A model generated the notes under the pieces. That model was not told the DNA's origin. It made no database searches and was given only the letters and a program-made list of their open reading frames with translations. Positions 29,119-38,385 of a stretch of 64,000 nucleotides of DNA are shown one piece after another; the first letter of the stretch is position 1; every line of letters begins with the position of its first letter. Location of the stretch: NCBI RefSeq assembly GCF_000685965.1, contig NZ_JMLE01000016.1:1-64000 (forward strand), given 5' to 3'. A program made the position numbers and the translations under genes. Source of the DNA: Arthrobacter sp. UNC362MFTsu5.1. GTDB lineage: Bacteria > Actinomycetota > Actinomycetes > Actinomycetales > Micrococcaceae.

Positions 29119-30678
29119 GTGTCGTCTTCAGCCCAGACCCCGTTCTACATCACCACCGCCATTACGTACCCCAACGGCGTGCCGCACATCGGCCATGCCT
29201 ACGAGTACATTGCCACCGACGCAATGGCCCGGTTCAAGCGCCTGGACGGTTACGACGTTTTCTTCCTGACCGGCACGGATGAGCACGGCATGAAGATCGC
29301 GCAGACGGCCGACAAGGAAGGCATCACGCCCAAGGAGCTGGTGGATCGGAACGCCGAAATCTACAAGGCCGCCCACTCCGCCCTGGGAATCTCGTACGAC
29401 CGCTTCATCCGCACCACGGACGAGGACCACTACGCCGCTTCCCAGGCCATCTGGAAGAAGATGGAGGCCAACGGGGACATCTACCTGTCCAAGTACGAGG
29501 GCTGGTACTCGGTCCGCGATGAGGCCTACTACGTTGAAGACGAGACCGTCGTCAAGGAAGACGGCCTCCGCTACTCGCGCGAGACGGACACCGAGCTGAC
29601 CTGGACGGCCGAGGAAAGCTACTTCTTCCGGCTCTCCGCCTACCAGGACAAGCTGCTGGCACTGTACGAGGCACACCCTGAGTTCGGTGCCCCGCAGTCC
29701 CGCTTCAACGAGGTCATCAGCTTCGTCAAGCGGGGGCTGGAAGACCTCTCCATCAGCCGCACGACGTTCGACTGGGGTGTTCCGGTTCCCGGTAACGACA
29801 AGCACGTGATGTATGTGTGGGTGGATGCGCTGACCAACTACCTGACCGGCGTGGGCTACCCGGACGTCGATTCGGAGTCGTTCCGGAAGTTCTGGCCGGC
29901 GGACGTCCACGTGATCGGCAAGGACATTTCGCGATTCCACGCCATTTACTGGCCGGCGTTCCTCATGAGCGCCGGGCTGGAGCTGCCCAAGCGGATCATG
30001 ATCCACGGGTTCCTGAACAACAACGGCGTCAAGATGTCCAAGTCGCTGGGCAACGTGGTGGCTCCGTCGGACTTCGTGGCACAGTACGGCCTGGACCAGG
30101 TGCGCTTCTTCTTCCTGCGTGAGGTGCCTTTCGGCGCGGACGGGAGCTACAGCCACGAAGCCATTGTGGGCAGGATGAACTCCGACCTCGCCAACAACTT
30201 CGGCAACCTGGCACAGCGCTCATTGTCGATGGTCGCCAAGAACTGCGAGGGCCGGGTCCCGGTTCCCGGCGCATTCACAGCGGAGGATTCCGCGCTGCTG
30301 GCGCAGGCCAACGGCCTCCTGGAGGCCGCCCGGGCCGCGTTCGAGAAGCAGGAATTCAGCCGTGCCCTGGAAGCGATCTGGGGCGTCCTTGGCGACACCA
30401 ACGCGTACTTCGCCGAGCAGGCGCCTTGGGTGCTGCGGAAGACCGACGTCGAGCGCATGAACACGGTGCTGTTCGTGACGCTTGAGGTGCTCAGGATCGT
30501 TGCGATCCTGGTCCAGCCGGTTATGCCGACGGCGTCCGCCGCCCTCCTGGAAACGCTCGGCCAGCACGACGGCGACGCCCGCCTGTTCACGGCGGTCGCC
30601 GTGCCGCTCGTCCCCGGCACCGAGCTCCCTGCCCCGGCCCCGATTTTCCCGAAGTACGAGGAACCAGCCGAAGCGTAG
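29119..30678 (+). CDS. metG: Methionyl-tRNA synthetase
   Basis: 519 residues from a GTG. Class I signatures HIGH at 23-26 and KMSKS at 305-309. The connective peptide lacks Cys-based zinc knuckles ([18 protein letters not shown] instead), which is the short actinobacterial type. C-terminal helical anticodon-binding domain from about 370; no EMAP-like tail. Charges tRNA-Met in the cytoplasm. The start fits a leaderless mRNA; the gene is monocistronic, with a terminator downstream. Confidence 0.97.
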   Translation: MSSSAQTPFYITTAITYPNGVPHIGHAYEYIATDAMARFKRLDGYDVFFLTGTDEHGMKIAQTADKEGITPKELVDRNAEIYKAAHSALGISYDRFIRTTDEDHYAASQAIWKKMEANGDIYLSKYEGWYSVRDEAYYVEDETVVKEDGLRYSRETDTELTWTAEESYFFRLSAYQDKLLALYEAHPEFGAPQSRFNEVISFVKRGLEDLSISRTTFDWGVPVPGNDKHVMYVWVDALTNYLTGVGYPDVDSESFRKFWPADVHVIGKDISRFHAIYWPAFLMSAGLELPKRIMIHGFLNNNGVKMSKSLGNVVAPSDFVAQYGLDQVRFFFLREVPFGADGSYSHEAIVGRMNSDLANNFGNLAQRSLSMVAKNCEGRVPVPGAFTAEDSALLAQANGLLEAARAAFEKQEFSRALEAIWGVLGDTNAYFAEQAPWVLRKTDVERMNTVLFVTLEVLRIVAILVQPVMPTASAALLETLGQHDGDARLFTAVAVPLVPGTELPAPAPIFPKYEEPAEA

Positions 30679-30718
30679 TACTTCCGGACGCCCTGTCGTC
30701 CCGCCATAGTTACCCCGG

Positions 30719-30757
30719 CGCTCCCTCGCTTGCCGCAGCAAGCGGGGGAGCGTTTTT
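30719..30757 (+). terminator. Intrinsic terminator after metG
   Basis: A 15-bp stem with one G-T pair (30719-30733 with 30738-30752), CGCA loop and five T's. Confidence 0.88.
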
Positions 30758-30780
30758 GTGCCCGCTGTTATCCCGGAGCG

Positions 30781-31092
30781 TGGCCCGGGGCGCGGTAGCA
30801 AGGGTCCAGGTATCCAAGTAGTCAGCCGTATGCGTGCGAGTGAATATTTTCACGAAGCAGGTAATTGATACCTGTGCCAGTTTGAGTAAACGCGTACCTG
30901 TTACTCGGGTTTAACCGGAGCGGCAAACCTAGCCTGAAAAGGCAAGCGAACTGATGACACTGTCTGGGGAGTAACTGTCGCCTTCACTTCGCTGTTTGAG
31001 GTCTCACACAGGTTTTGTTTTCACTGGTCTCGAAGACGGTTACTCCGCGCAGTCTGGTCAGTTCGAATCGGATTGGTATGGAGGGACCGAAC
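30781..31092 (+). other. Long gene-free leader region before the wall protein
   Basis: About 310 bases without a gene, less GC-rich than its surroundings. It holds CAGGTA-N5-TACCTG (30858-30874), GAGTAA-N11-TTACTC, and a segment (30921-30945) reading CGGCAAACC, then a GAAA-capped GCC/GGC stem. The last part resembles the 5' half of a GEMM-type c-di-GMP aptamer, but the second half does not match well. A structured 5' untranslated region is plausible; no firm RNA family is assigned. Confidence 0.35.
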
Positions 31093-31845
31093 ATGAAACG
31101 GACAATAGCCACTCTGGGGGTGGTGGGCCTCGGCATTATGGGGGCCACAGTGGCGGCTTACGCCGCGCCACCGTCCAGCGACGAAAACAGCATTATCATC
31201 TGCCACGCCAAGGGCGGATCCGGGAGCTATACGGCGGTGGAAGTCAGTGTCAACGGGCTTTCGGGACACAGCGGGCACGCTGACGACGTTGTCCCGCAGA
31301 ACAATGGCACCACGCTGCCGGGCGGCCAGAACCTGACAACGGCGAACCTGGCGCTCCTCGCCCAGGGCTGTGTGGCAGGGGGTGTGGTTCCGACAACTCC
31401 GCCGCCGCCTCCGCCTACGGACGAGCCGACGGACGAGCCGACTCCGACGGATGAGCCGACTCCGACGGATGAGCCGACGGACGAGCCGACTCCGACGGAT
31501 AGCCCGACGCCGTCAGATACGCCGTCGGCGACCCCGACGCCGTCGGATACATCGTCGGCGACCCCGACGACGCCTGCGGTGGTGACCGTGGTGGTGCCGC
31601 CGGCAACCACACCGGCGGCCGTCACCCCGGCGCCCGCCGCAGTGACCCCGGTTGCGTCAACACCCCTGGGGGCTGCCGCAGCGTCCGTTCCGGCAGCGAG
31701 CAACACGGGCTACAACGTCCAGACGGCCGTTGGCTCCCCGGGCGGAATTCCCGCCTGGCTGTCCATCCTGACCGGCCTCTTTGCCGCTGCAGGAGCGTGG
31801 GTGCTCGTGAAGAGCGGCCTGCGGTCCCGCGGAGCAAGCAGCTAG
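31093..31845 (+). CDS. Cell-wall-anchored protein with ICHATGS-type domain
   Basis: 250 residues from the ATG at 31093 (GGAGGGA site). Signal peptide to about residue 24 (VAAYA). Residues 33-95 show a C-H/H-x2-H/D-D/C pattern: Cys37-His38, His59, His62, Asp64-65 and Cys93, as in the common ICHATGS-type surface domain, which could bind a metal. Residues 101-160 are Thr/Asp/Glu/Pro repeats, then a Val/Thr/Ala-rich stalk. The C-terminus is a sorting signal: SNTGYN (203-208), hydrophobic helix about 220-239, then Arg-rich end. The sortase gene follows after 88 bases. Confidence 0.82.
   Translation: MKRTIATLGVVGLGIMGATVAAYAAPPSSDENSIIICHAKGGSGSYTAVEVSVNGLSGHSGHADDVVPQNNGTTLPGGQNLTTANLALLAQGCVAGGVVPTTPPPPPPTDEPTDEPTPTDEPTPTDEPTDEPTPTDSPTPSDTPSATPTPSDTSSATPTTPAVVTVVVPPATTPAAVTPAPAAVTPVASTPLGAAAASVPAASNTGYNVQTAVGSPGGIPAWLSILTGLFAAAGAWVLVKSGLRSRGASS
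31420..31572 (+). repeat. Coding tandem repeats (DEPT and DTPS units)
   Basis: Imperfect 12-18-base repeats encoding TDEP(T), then SDTPSATP units, in the wall-spanning stalk. Such repeats vary in number between strains. Confidence 0.75.
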
Positions 31846-31933
31846 GACAGTAAACCCGGGGCGGGTGCCGTGACCTTACGGCACCCGTCCTCCGGTTTTG
31901 GCATCACCTTCCCAAAATCTTCAGGAGCCCCGC

Positions 31934-32740
31934 ATGGTCTGTCACGTCCGGAACCGGCACCGGCATGCCGCCCGCATCCGCGGCCTGGTTCTTAGCAGCA
32001 GGGACCTTCTGGTGCTGGCATTCTGCGTGGCGGGGATTCTCGGGGCGTGGCTGGCATACGGCGTGACCGGAGCCGGGGACCACGGAGCATCCGCTGCCGG
32101 GGAACCGGCGGCCATCGTCCTGTCCGGGCGCTTGCCGGATCCGCTGGCGCCGGCCACGGTGCCTGCCGCCGAAGCGGCGGCCGCCGAGTCCGTTGCAACG
32201 TCGGATCCAGTTGCCTTGCCCGCCGTGCCGGCGCCGGCCGCACCGTTGGCCGCCGGCGGGTCGCCCGCGGCACCGCCTGCTCCTTCCTATCCCGCCGCGG
32301 CGGCACCCCGGCGCATCATCTACCCGGCCGCCGGCATGGACGTTGTGGTGCATCCGCTCGAACCGGAGTCCGTGGACGCCGCAAGCCACAGCATCGTGCC
32401 ACCGGAGACGATGGATGGCTACTGGCTTGCAAACCTGGGGATGCCCGGGACCGGCTCCGTGAATACCAGCTATGTCATCGGCCACAGCTGGGAGGGGCTC
32501 GACGCGCCGTTCAACCACTTGAGTTCCGCCGCGGCGGCCGGGGACGAACTCACAGTCACGACCTCAACCGGCGCCATGACCTACCGGGTGGACTCGGTGA
32601 CCACGTACACGAAGGCCACCTTGAAGGACAGCCCCATCTGGGCGGTGGTCCCCAACCGGCTGGTCCTGATCAGCTGCTACACGGAGGATCCGTGGGGTAA
32701 GAACGTTGCCGTGGTCGCGTCGCCCGTGGCAGGCCGCTGA
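31934..32740 (+). CDS. Class F-type sortase
   Basis: 268 residues from the ATG at 31934 (AGGAG site). Membrane helix about 24-43, Ala/Pro-rich linker 50-130, then the sortase barrel: PAAGMDVVVHPLEP, NTSYVIGHSWEG with catalytic His184, and VLISCYTEDPWG with catalytic Cys248. The Arg expected after the Cys is not seen; the local sequence is DPWGKN, with Lys256. It should attach the protein encoded just upstream to the wall. The lone substrate-sortase pair suggests dedicated recognition. Confidence 0.85.
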   Translation: MVCHVRNRHRHAARIRGLVLSSRDLLVLAFCVAGILGAWLAYGVTGAGDHGASAAGEPAAIVLSGRLPDPLAPATVPAAEAAAAESVATSDPVALPAVPAPAAPLAAGGSPAAPPAPSYPAAAAPRRIIYPAAGMDVVVHPLEPESVDAASHSIVPPETMDGYWLANLGMPGTGSVNTSYVIGHSWEGLDAPFNHLSSAAAAGDELTVTTSTGAMTYRVDSVTTYTKATLKDSPIWAVVPNRLVLISCYTEDPWGKNVAVVASPVAGR

Positions 32741-32766
32741 CACGCACCATTCCGGGCTGCCGATGT

Positions 32767-32781
32767 GTTCGAATATTGAGA
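32767..32781. promoter_or_regulatory. Degenerate NdgR/LtbR-like site upstream of leuB
   Basis: Minus-strand TCTCAATATTCGAAC shares ten bases with the leuC dyad and twelve with the ilvD dyad, and keeps one intact arm. It lies immediately upstream of the TTGACC at 32786. Confidence 0.45.
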
Positions 32782-32785
32782 CGAC

Positions 32786-32816
32786 TTGACCATCATGTGG
32801 ATGGCTTGGCTACCCT
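32786..32816 (+). promoter_or_regulatory. leuB promoter (leaderless)
   Basis: TTGACC (32786-32791) and TACCCT (32811-32816), spacer 19 bases; six bases then separate the -10 box from the ATG at 32823. Confidence 0.55.
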
Positions 32817-32822
32817 GAAAAG

Positions 32823-33875
32823 ATGAGCGCATCCACGATAAATCTTGCTGTCATTCCCGGCGACGGCATCGGCCCCGAAGTCATCGCCGAAGCGTTGAAA
32901 GTGTTGGAGAAGGTTGTAGCCGCCGAAGGCGTCACGCTGGACCAGACCCACTACAAGCTGGGAGCCCAGCATTGGCTTGAGACGGGCGAGACCCTTCCGG
33001 AGGAAGTGCTCAGCGATCTCCGCACCCGGGATGCCATCCTGTTCGGCGCCGTCGGTGCTGCCCCCGGTGACACCCGGATCCCGTCCGGCATCATCGAACG
33101 GGAGATGCTCCTGAAGCTTCGCTTCAGCCTGGACCACTTCGTCAACCTGCGACCGTCACGCCTCTTCGGCACCGTCGGCAGCCCGCTGGCCAATCCCGGC
33201 GACATTGATTTCATCGTGGTCCGCGAAGGCACCGAAGGTCCATATGTAGGCAACGGCGGTACCCTGCGTGCCGGGACCAGGCACGAGGTTGCCACCGAGG
33301 TTTCGCTGAACACGGCCCACGGCGTGGAACGGGTTGTCCGGGACGCCTTCCGCCGGGCGAGCGAACGCCCGCGCAAGCACGTCACCCTGGTCCACAAGCA
33401 CAACGTCCTGGTTTTCGCCGGCCACTTGTGGAAGCGCACGGTTGAAGCGGTGGCGCAGGAATTCCCGGACGTCACCCACGACTACCTGCACATCGATGCA
33501 GCCACGATCTTCATGGTCACGGACCCGGCACGCTTCGACGTCATCGTCACGGACAACCTCTTCGGCGACATAATCACCGACCTCGCCGCCGCAGTCACCG
33601 GCGGCATCGGCCTCGCAGCCTCCGGCAACATCAACATGGAACGCACCGCCCCGTCCATGTTTGAACCCGTGCACGGATCCGCCCCCGATATTGCCGGCCA
33701 GCAAAAAGCCGATCCCACGGCGGCGATCCTGTCGGCGGCACTGCTCCTGGACCACCTGGGCTATGCCGAGGCGGCAAAGAAGATCGAAGCGGCAGTCATT
33801 GCCGACGTCGAAACCCGGGATGGCCGGGAGCGTACCACCAGCGCGATCGGTGACGCTATCGCCGCCGCCGTTTAG
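32823..33875 (+). CDS. leuB: 3-isopropylmalate dehydrogenase
   Basis: 350 residues. Nucleotide and substrate motifs: [19 protein letters not shown], the LRKHFDLYANLRP-equivalent [33 protein letters not shown], and the metal-binding [30 protein letters not shown]. Oxidatively decarboxylates 3-isopropylmalate in leucine synthesis, cytoplasmic. Leaderless-type promoter with a degenerate regulator site. ilvE follows after 102 bases on the same strand. leuA is not in the window. Confidence 0.96.
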   Translation: MSASTINLAVIPGDGIGPEVIAEALKVLEKVVAAEGVTLDQTHYKLGAQHWLETGETLPEEVLSDLRTRDAILFGAVGAAPGDTRIPSGIIEREMLLKLRFSLDHFVNLRPSRLFGTVGSPLANPGDIDFIVVREGTEGPYVGNGGTLRAGTRHEVATEVSLNTAHGVERVVRDAFRRASERPRKHVTLVHKHNVLVFAGHLWKRTVEAVAQEFPDVTHDYLHIDAATIFMVTDPARFDVIVTDNLFGDIITDLAAAVTGGIGLAASGNINMERTAPSMFEPVHGSAPDIAGQQKADPTAAILSAALLLDHLGYAEAAKKIEAAVIADVETRDGRERTTSAIGDAIAAAV

Positions 33876-33977
33876 GGCCACGCATCGGGCGTAAGCTAGT
33901 TTCGAATCACCAATAATGCTGCCGTGGTCCGACGCTGAACCACGTTCACACACCAGGCAGCCGACCGTGGAGGAACC

Positions 33978-35090
33978 ATGACTCAGACTGCCCATGGCGT
34001 CGAATTCACCCATCAGCCTTCGGTAACCCCGAAGTCTGCTGAAGAGCGAGCAGCCATCCTGGCGAACCCGGGTTTCGGCAACTATTTCACCGACCACACT
34101 GCGATTGTCGACTACAGCGTCGACGAGAACGGCAAGGGCGGCTGGCATGACGCGCGCATCGAGGCATACGGTCCCATCTCGCTTGACCCGTCAGCGGCGG
34201 TGCTGCACTACGGCCAGGAGATCTTCGAGGGCCTCAAGGCCTACCGGCATGCCGACGGGTCGGTCTGGACCTTCCGTCCGGAGGCCAACGCCGCCCGGCT
34301 GAACAAGTCCGCCCGCCGGCTGGCGCTGCCGGAGCTTCCGGAAGAGTACTTCCTCGGCGCCATCCGCGAACTCGTGCAGGCCGACCGTGAGTGGGTTCCG
34401 GCGGGCGACGGCGAGGCGCTCTACCTGCGCCCGTTCATGATCGCCACCGAAGCGTTCCTGGGCGTCCGCGCGGCCAGGGAAGTCTCCTTCCGCGTGATTG
34501 CATCACCGGCCGGAAACTACTTCGGCGGCGAGCTGAAGCCCGTGTCGATCTGGATCTCCCGGGAGTATGCACGCGCTGGCCGCGGCGGCACCGGTGCGGC
34601 CAAGTGCGGCGGCAACTACGCAGCCTCCCTCATCGCCCAGCAGGAGGCCGAGGCCCACGGCTGCAAGCAGGTCCTTTTCCTGGACCAGTTCAATGACAAC
34701 GCCGTGGAAGAACTCGGCGGCATGAACGTCTTCTTCGTGATGAAGGACGGCTCGCTGGTCACCCCCGCGCTGACCGGGACCATCCTGGAAGGCGTCACCC
34801 GGATGTCCGTCATGCAGGTGGCCAAGGACATGGGCCGCACCGTCACCGAGCGCAAGATCACCCTGGACGAATGGCGGGACGGCGTCGCCTCGGGCGAGAT
34901 CACGGAGGTCTTCGCCTGTGGAACTGCCGCTGTCATCACGCCCATCGGAGTACTCAAGGACGCCACCGAGTTCATCGGCTCCGAGGATGCGAAGGCGGGG
35001 GAGACCACCATGGCCATCCGCGAGCAGCTTCTTGGCATCCAGACGGGCACCGTCGAGGACACCCACGGCTGGCTGACGCGCCTCGCCTGA
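33978..35090 (+). CDS. ilvE: Branched-chain amino acid aminotransferase
   Basis: 370 residues, fold-type IV PLP enzyme. PLP-binding Lys209 in GAAKCGGNYAASL; other family blocks are LHYGQEIFEGLKAYRHADGSVWTFRPE and LEGVTRMSVMQVAKDMG, plus EVFACGTAAVITPIG near the end. Final transamination for valine, leucine and isoleucine, and first step of their breakdown. GTGGAGGAACC ribosome site. A long hairpin follows the stop. Confidence 0.96.
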   Translation: MTQTAHGVEFTHQPSVTPKSAEERAAILANPGFGNYFTDHTAIVDYSVDENGKGGWHDARIEAYGPISLDPSAAVLHYGQEIFEGLKAYRHADGSVWTFRPEANAARLNKSARRLALPELPEEYFLGAIRELVQADREWVPAGDGEALYLRPFMIATEAFLGVRAAREVSFRVIASPAGNYFGGELKPVSIWISREYARAGRGGTGAAKCGGNYAASLIAQQEAEAHGCKQVLFLDQFNDNAVEELGGMNVFFVMKDGSLVTPALTGTILEGVTRMSVMQVAKDMGRTVTERKITLDEWRDGVASGEITEVFACGTAAVITPIGVLKDATEFIGSEDAKAGETTMAIREQLLGIQTGTVEDTHGWLTRLA

Positions 35091-35107
35091 GATTCCCCAC
35101 TTTCCTG

Positions 35108-35160
35108 ACGCACGACGCCGGGTGGGTCGCAATCGAAGCGGCCCACCCGGCGTCGTGCGT
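35108..35160. terminator. Long hairpin after ilvE
   Basis: A 23-bp stem with one G-T pair (35108-35130 with 35138-35160) and a 7-base loop, followed only by TTAACAA. Probably a terminator or RNA-stabilising structure; it also abuts the next gene's promoter. Confidence 0.6.
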
Positions 35161-35181
35161 TAACAATGCGAAGATGGACGG

Positions 35182-35964
35182 GTGAATCCCGAAATCTTTC
35201 CGTCGATTCGTCCGGCCAGCGACCTGACACGGTTCCGGCTTGCCCCCAACCCCGGCCCCATGAGCCTGGACGGGACCAATTCCTACCTGCTGGGCAGCCC
35301 CGGTGCGGGCAGCACCGTCGTGGTGGACCCCGGGCCGCTGGATGAACAGCACCTGCAGGAACTTGCCGGGGCAGGGAGGGTGGAGCTTATCCTCATCACC
35401 CACCGTCATGCGGACCATACGGCGGCGGCCGCGCGCTTCCACGAACTCACGGGGGCGCCGGTGCGCGCAGCGGATGCAGGGCACTGCCACGGAGGGATTC
35501 CCCTGGCTGACGGCGAAACCATCCTCGCGGCGGGGGTTGAGATCCGTGTCATTGCCACGCCCGGCCACACCTCCGATTCGCTCTGTTTTCACCTGCCCGC
35601 CGACGGCCGGCACGGATCGGTGCTGACCGGCGACACCATCCTGGGCCGCGGCACCACGGTGCTGGACTTTCCGGACGGGAAACTGGGCGACTACCTGGCA
35701 ACCCTCGACAGACTCGAAGGGATTGGGCCGGCCACCGTGCTGCCCGGGCACGGAGCCGTGCTCCCGGCGCTCGATGCAGTAGTCCGTGCCTACCGGAACC
35801 ACCGGCACGAACGGCTCGCGCAGATCCGGGCCGCCCTGGCGGACCTTGGTCCCTCTGCGGGAGTGGGCGAAATCACTGATGCCGTCTATACGGATATCGA
35901 GCCCGCCGTCCGGGCGGCCGCGGCGAACTCCGTGGCCGCCCAGTTGGAATTCCTCCGCAGCTGA
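35182..35964 (+). CDS. Metallo-beta-lactamase fold hydrolase
   Basis: 260 residues from a GTG. Zinc-binding motif THRHADHTAA near residue 75, with GHTSDS, TGDTILG and LPGHGAV supplying the other metal ligands; a C-terminal winged-helix-like region (HRHERLAQIRAALA) fits the LACTB2-type family. Probably a cytoplasmic thioesterase or nuclease-like hydrolase; substrate unknown. The start may be leaderless, with a weak GAAGAT box six bases upstream. It lies directly after the ilvE hairpin. Confidence 0.85.
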   Translation: MNPEIFPSIRPASDLTRFRLAPNPGPMSLDGTNSYLLGSPGAGSTVVVDPGPLDEQHLQELAGAGRVELILITHRHADHTAAAARFHELTGAPVRAADAGHCHGGIPLADGETILAAGVEIRVIATPGHTSDSLCFHLPADGRHGSVLTGDTILGRGTTVLDFPDGKLGDYLATLDRLEGIGPATVLPGHGAVLPALDAVVRAYRNHRHERLAQIRAALADLGPSAGVGEITDAVYTDIEPAVRAAAANSVAAQLEFLRS

Positions 35965-36035
35965 GCACCGGGATGCGAGCTCCGGCGCGGTGCTTGGGCG
36001 GCAGTGCCCGCGGCAGGACACGCGGGCGGAGACTG

Positions 36036-36041
36036 TACGCT
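36036..36041 (+). promoter_or_regulatory. -10 box of FAH-family gene (leaderless)
   Basis: TACGCT, seven bases before the ATG at 36049. AGGAA within the gap could also serve as a weak ribosome site if transcription begins earlier. Confidence 0.4.
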
Positions 36042-36048
36042 AGGAACC

Positions 36049-36825
36049 ATGCGTATCGCCCGTTTTGTAGCTGATTCTGATCCCCTCTACGGTGTTGTTG
36101 AAGGCGAGCCCGGCAGTGAGGAAGTCACTGTTATCAAGGGTGACCCCTTCTTTCACGGCGTGGAACGAACCACCCAAAAGCACAAGCTGGAGGACGTGCG
36201 GCTGCTTGCCCCCATCATTCCGCGCAGCAAAGTGGTGGGCGTGGGACGCAACTTCGTGGAGCACGCCGCGGAACTGGGCAACGAGGTCCCCAAGCAGCCG
36301 CTGCTGTTCCTCAAGCCGAACACCTCGGTGATCGGCCCCAACGATCCCATCGTGCTTCCGGAATTCTCCGAGGAAGTCTCCTTCGAGGCCGAGCTCTGCG
36401 TCGTCATCGGCCGGATCTGCAAGGACGTGCCCGAGGACCGCGTGGATGACGTCATCTTCGGCTACACCTGCGGCAACGACCTCACCGCCCGCGACGTTCA
36501 GAAGACGGACCTGCAGTGGGCCCGGGCCAAGGGCTTTGACACGTCGGCGCCGCTGGGCCCGTGGATCGAAACCGAGCTGGACACCGAGGACCTCCGGATC
36601 CAGGGCCGGCTCAACGGGGAGCTGCGCCAGGACGGCAGCACAAGCCAGATGATCCGGGGCGTCCGCGAGCTCGTCTCGGTAGTCTCCCAGGCCTTCACGC
36701 TGCTTCCCGGCGACGTGATCATGACCGGTACACCGGCTGGCGTGGGCGTGGTTGCGGCCGGCGACCGCTTTGAGGTGGAGATCGAAGGCATCGGCCGCCT
36801 GTCCAACCCGATCGTCCGGCGCTAG
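36049..36825 (+). CDS. Fumarylacetoacetate hydrolase family protein
   Basis: 258 residues from the ATG at 36049. FAH C-terminal fold with VVGVGRNFVEHAAELGNEVP, the metal-binding Glu pair in SFEAELCVVIGR, YTCGNDLTARD, and the closing GDVIMTGTPAGVGVV. Members hydrolyse or decarboxylate acylpyruvates and related diketo acids. It sits 45 bases before gltX and may be co-transcribed. Exact substrate unknown. Confidence 0.9.
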   Translation: MRIARFVADSDPLYGVVEGEPGSEEVTVIKGDPFFHGVERTTQKHKLEDVRLLAPIIPRSKVVGVGRNFVEHAAELGNEVPKQPLLFLKPNTSVIGPNDPIVLPEFSEEVSFEAELCVVIGRICKDVPEDRVDDVIFGYTCGNDLTARDVQKTDLQWARAKGFDTSAPLGPWIETELDTEDLRIQGRLNGELRQDGSTSQMIRGVRELVSVVSQAFTLLPGDVIMTGTPAGVGVVAAGDRFEVEIEGIGRLSNPIVRR

Positions 36826-36870
36826 CGGCGAGGCCCGGCCCCCCGGGCAGGCGGTAAAGTTGGAGTCACT

Positions 36871-38385
36871 ATGACTACTCCTTCTGTGTCCAACGCCGTC
36901 TCCAGTCCTGCCGTCACCGCCGAAACCCCGGTCCGGGTGCGGTTCTGCCCGTCCCCCACGGGCACGCCGCACGTCGGCCTGATCCGTACGGCGCTGTTCA
37001 ACTGGGCGTACGCCCGGCATACCCAGGGAACCTTCGTTTTCCGCATCGAGGACACGGACGCGGCGCGGGACTCGGAGGAGAGCTACGAGCAGTTGCTCGA
37101 GGCCTTGAAGTGGCTGGGCATCTCGTGGGAAGAGGGCGTGGAAACGGGCGGACCGCACGAGCCCTACCGCCAGTCGCAGCGCCTGGATCTCTACAAGGAC
37201 GTCGTGGCCAAGCTGCTGGAAGCCGGCTACGCCTACGAGTGCTACTCCTCCCCGGATGAAGTTGAGGCGCGCCACCGTGCCGCCGGCCGCGACCCCAAGC
37301 TCGGCTACGACAACTTCGACCGCGACCTCAGCGCCGAGCAGGTGGCCGCGTTCAAGGCGGAAGGCCGCGAACCGGTACTCCGTGTCCGCATGCCCGATGA
37401 GGACGTCACCTTCACCGACATGGTCCGGGGCGAAATTACCTTCAAGGCCGGAAGCATCCCGGACTACGTGATTGTCCGCGCCGACGGCTCCCCGCTGTAC
37501 ACCCTGGTGAACCCGGTGGATGACGCGCTCATGGGGATCACCCACGTCCTGCGCGGCGAGGACCTGCTGTCCTCCACCCCCCGCCAGGTAGTGCTGATCC
37601 GCGCGCTGATGGACATCGGCGTCGCAAGCTACATGCCGGTGTTCGGCCACCTTCCCTATGTGATGGGCGAGGGCAACAAGAAGCTGTCCAAGCGTGATCC
37701 GCAGTCCAACCTGTTCCTGCTCCGGGACCGCGGATTCATCCCCGAAGGCCTGCTCAACTACCTTTCCCTGCTGGGGTGGAGCCTGTCCGCCGACGAAGAC
37801 ATTTTCACGGTGGAACAGCTCATCGAGCACTTCGACGTCCACGATGTACTGGCCAACCCGGCGCGCTTTGACATCAAGAAGGCCGAAGCGATCAACGGCA
37901 CGCACATCCGGATGCTGGAAGCGGACGACTTCAGGGGCCGCCTGGTTCCGTACCTGCGCGCAGCCAACCTCGTGGGGGAGACGCTCACGGCCCGCGAAGA
38001 GGAAATCCTTGCCGAGGCAGCACCCCTGATCCAGGAGCGCATCGCCCTGCTGGGCGAGGCTCCCGAGATGATTTCCTTCCTGTTCAAGAAGGACGACGCC
38101 ATCGACGTTGCGGATGACGCGCGCAAGGGGCTCCCGGAAAACCTCACCGAGGTCCTGGACGCGGCAATCTCAGCCCTCGACGCCGTGGCTGACTGGAACG
38201 CCGAGAGCATCCAGGCAGCGCTGAAGCAGGCGCTCGTGGAGGGCCTGGGCGTCAAGCCAAGGCTGGCCTTCGGCCCGGTCCGGACCGCCATTTCCGGGCG
38301 CCGGATTTCGCCGCCGCTCTTCGAGTCAATGGTGATCCTGGGCAAGGCATCCTCACTGGCCCGCCTGCACGCTTTCCGCGGCTGA
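36871..38385 (+). CDS. gltX: Glutamyl-tRNA synthetase
   Basis: 504 residues. Class I signature HVGL at 34-37 ([19 protein letters not shown]) and KLSKR at 271-275. The C-terminal anticodon-binding helical domain runs from about 340. Charges tRNA-Glu, and in most actinobacteria also tRNA-Gln for later amidation. TTGGAG ribosome site. The stop overlaps the HAD gene start (TGATG). tRNA-Gln and tRNA-Glu genes lie 2.5 kb downstream. Confidence 0.97.
   Translation: MTTPSVSNAVSSPAVTAETPVRVRFCPSPTGTPHVGLIRTALFNWAYARHTQGTFVFRIEDTDAARDSEESYEQLLEALKWLGISWEEGVETGGPHEPYRQSQRLDLYKDVVAKLLEAGYAYECYSSPDEVEARHRAAGRDPKLGYDNFDRDLSAEQVAAFKAEGREPVLRVRMPDEDVTFTDMVRGEITFKAGSIPDYVIVRADGSPLYTLVNPVDDALMGITHVLRGEDLLSSTPRQVVLIRALMDIGVASYMPVFGHLPYVMGEGNKKLSKRDPQSNLFLLRDRGFIPEGLLNYLSLLGWSLSADEDIFTVEQLIEHFDVHDVLANPARFDIKKAEAINGTHIRMLEADDFRGRLVPYLRAANLVGETLTAREEEILAEAAPLIQERIALLGEAPEMISFLFKKDDAIDVADDARKGLPENLTEVLDAAISALDAVADWNAESIQAALKQALVEGLGVKPRLAFGPVRTAISGRRISPPLFESMVILGKASSLARLHAFRG

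Noticed and set aside
30921-30970. Confident c-di-GMP riboswitch call
   Set aside because: Only the GCAAACC and GAAA-capped stem match by eye; the second helix and closing segment do not, so it is left as a possible structured leader.
31420-31572. Tandem repeats as a possible CRISPR array
   Set aside because: The repeats are short, contiguous and in frame, encoding a Thr/Asp/Glu/Pro stalk; there are no spacers.
35108-35160. Long inverted repeat as a possible insertion-element end
   Set aside because: The arms are contiguous around a 7-base loop with no transposase nearby; it is a hairpin.
36040-37905. 621-codon open frame on the minus strand
   Set aside because: Antisense to the FAH-family gene and gltX, both clearly real on the plus strand.
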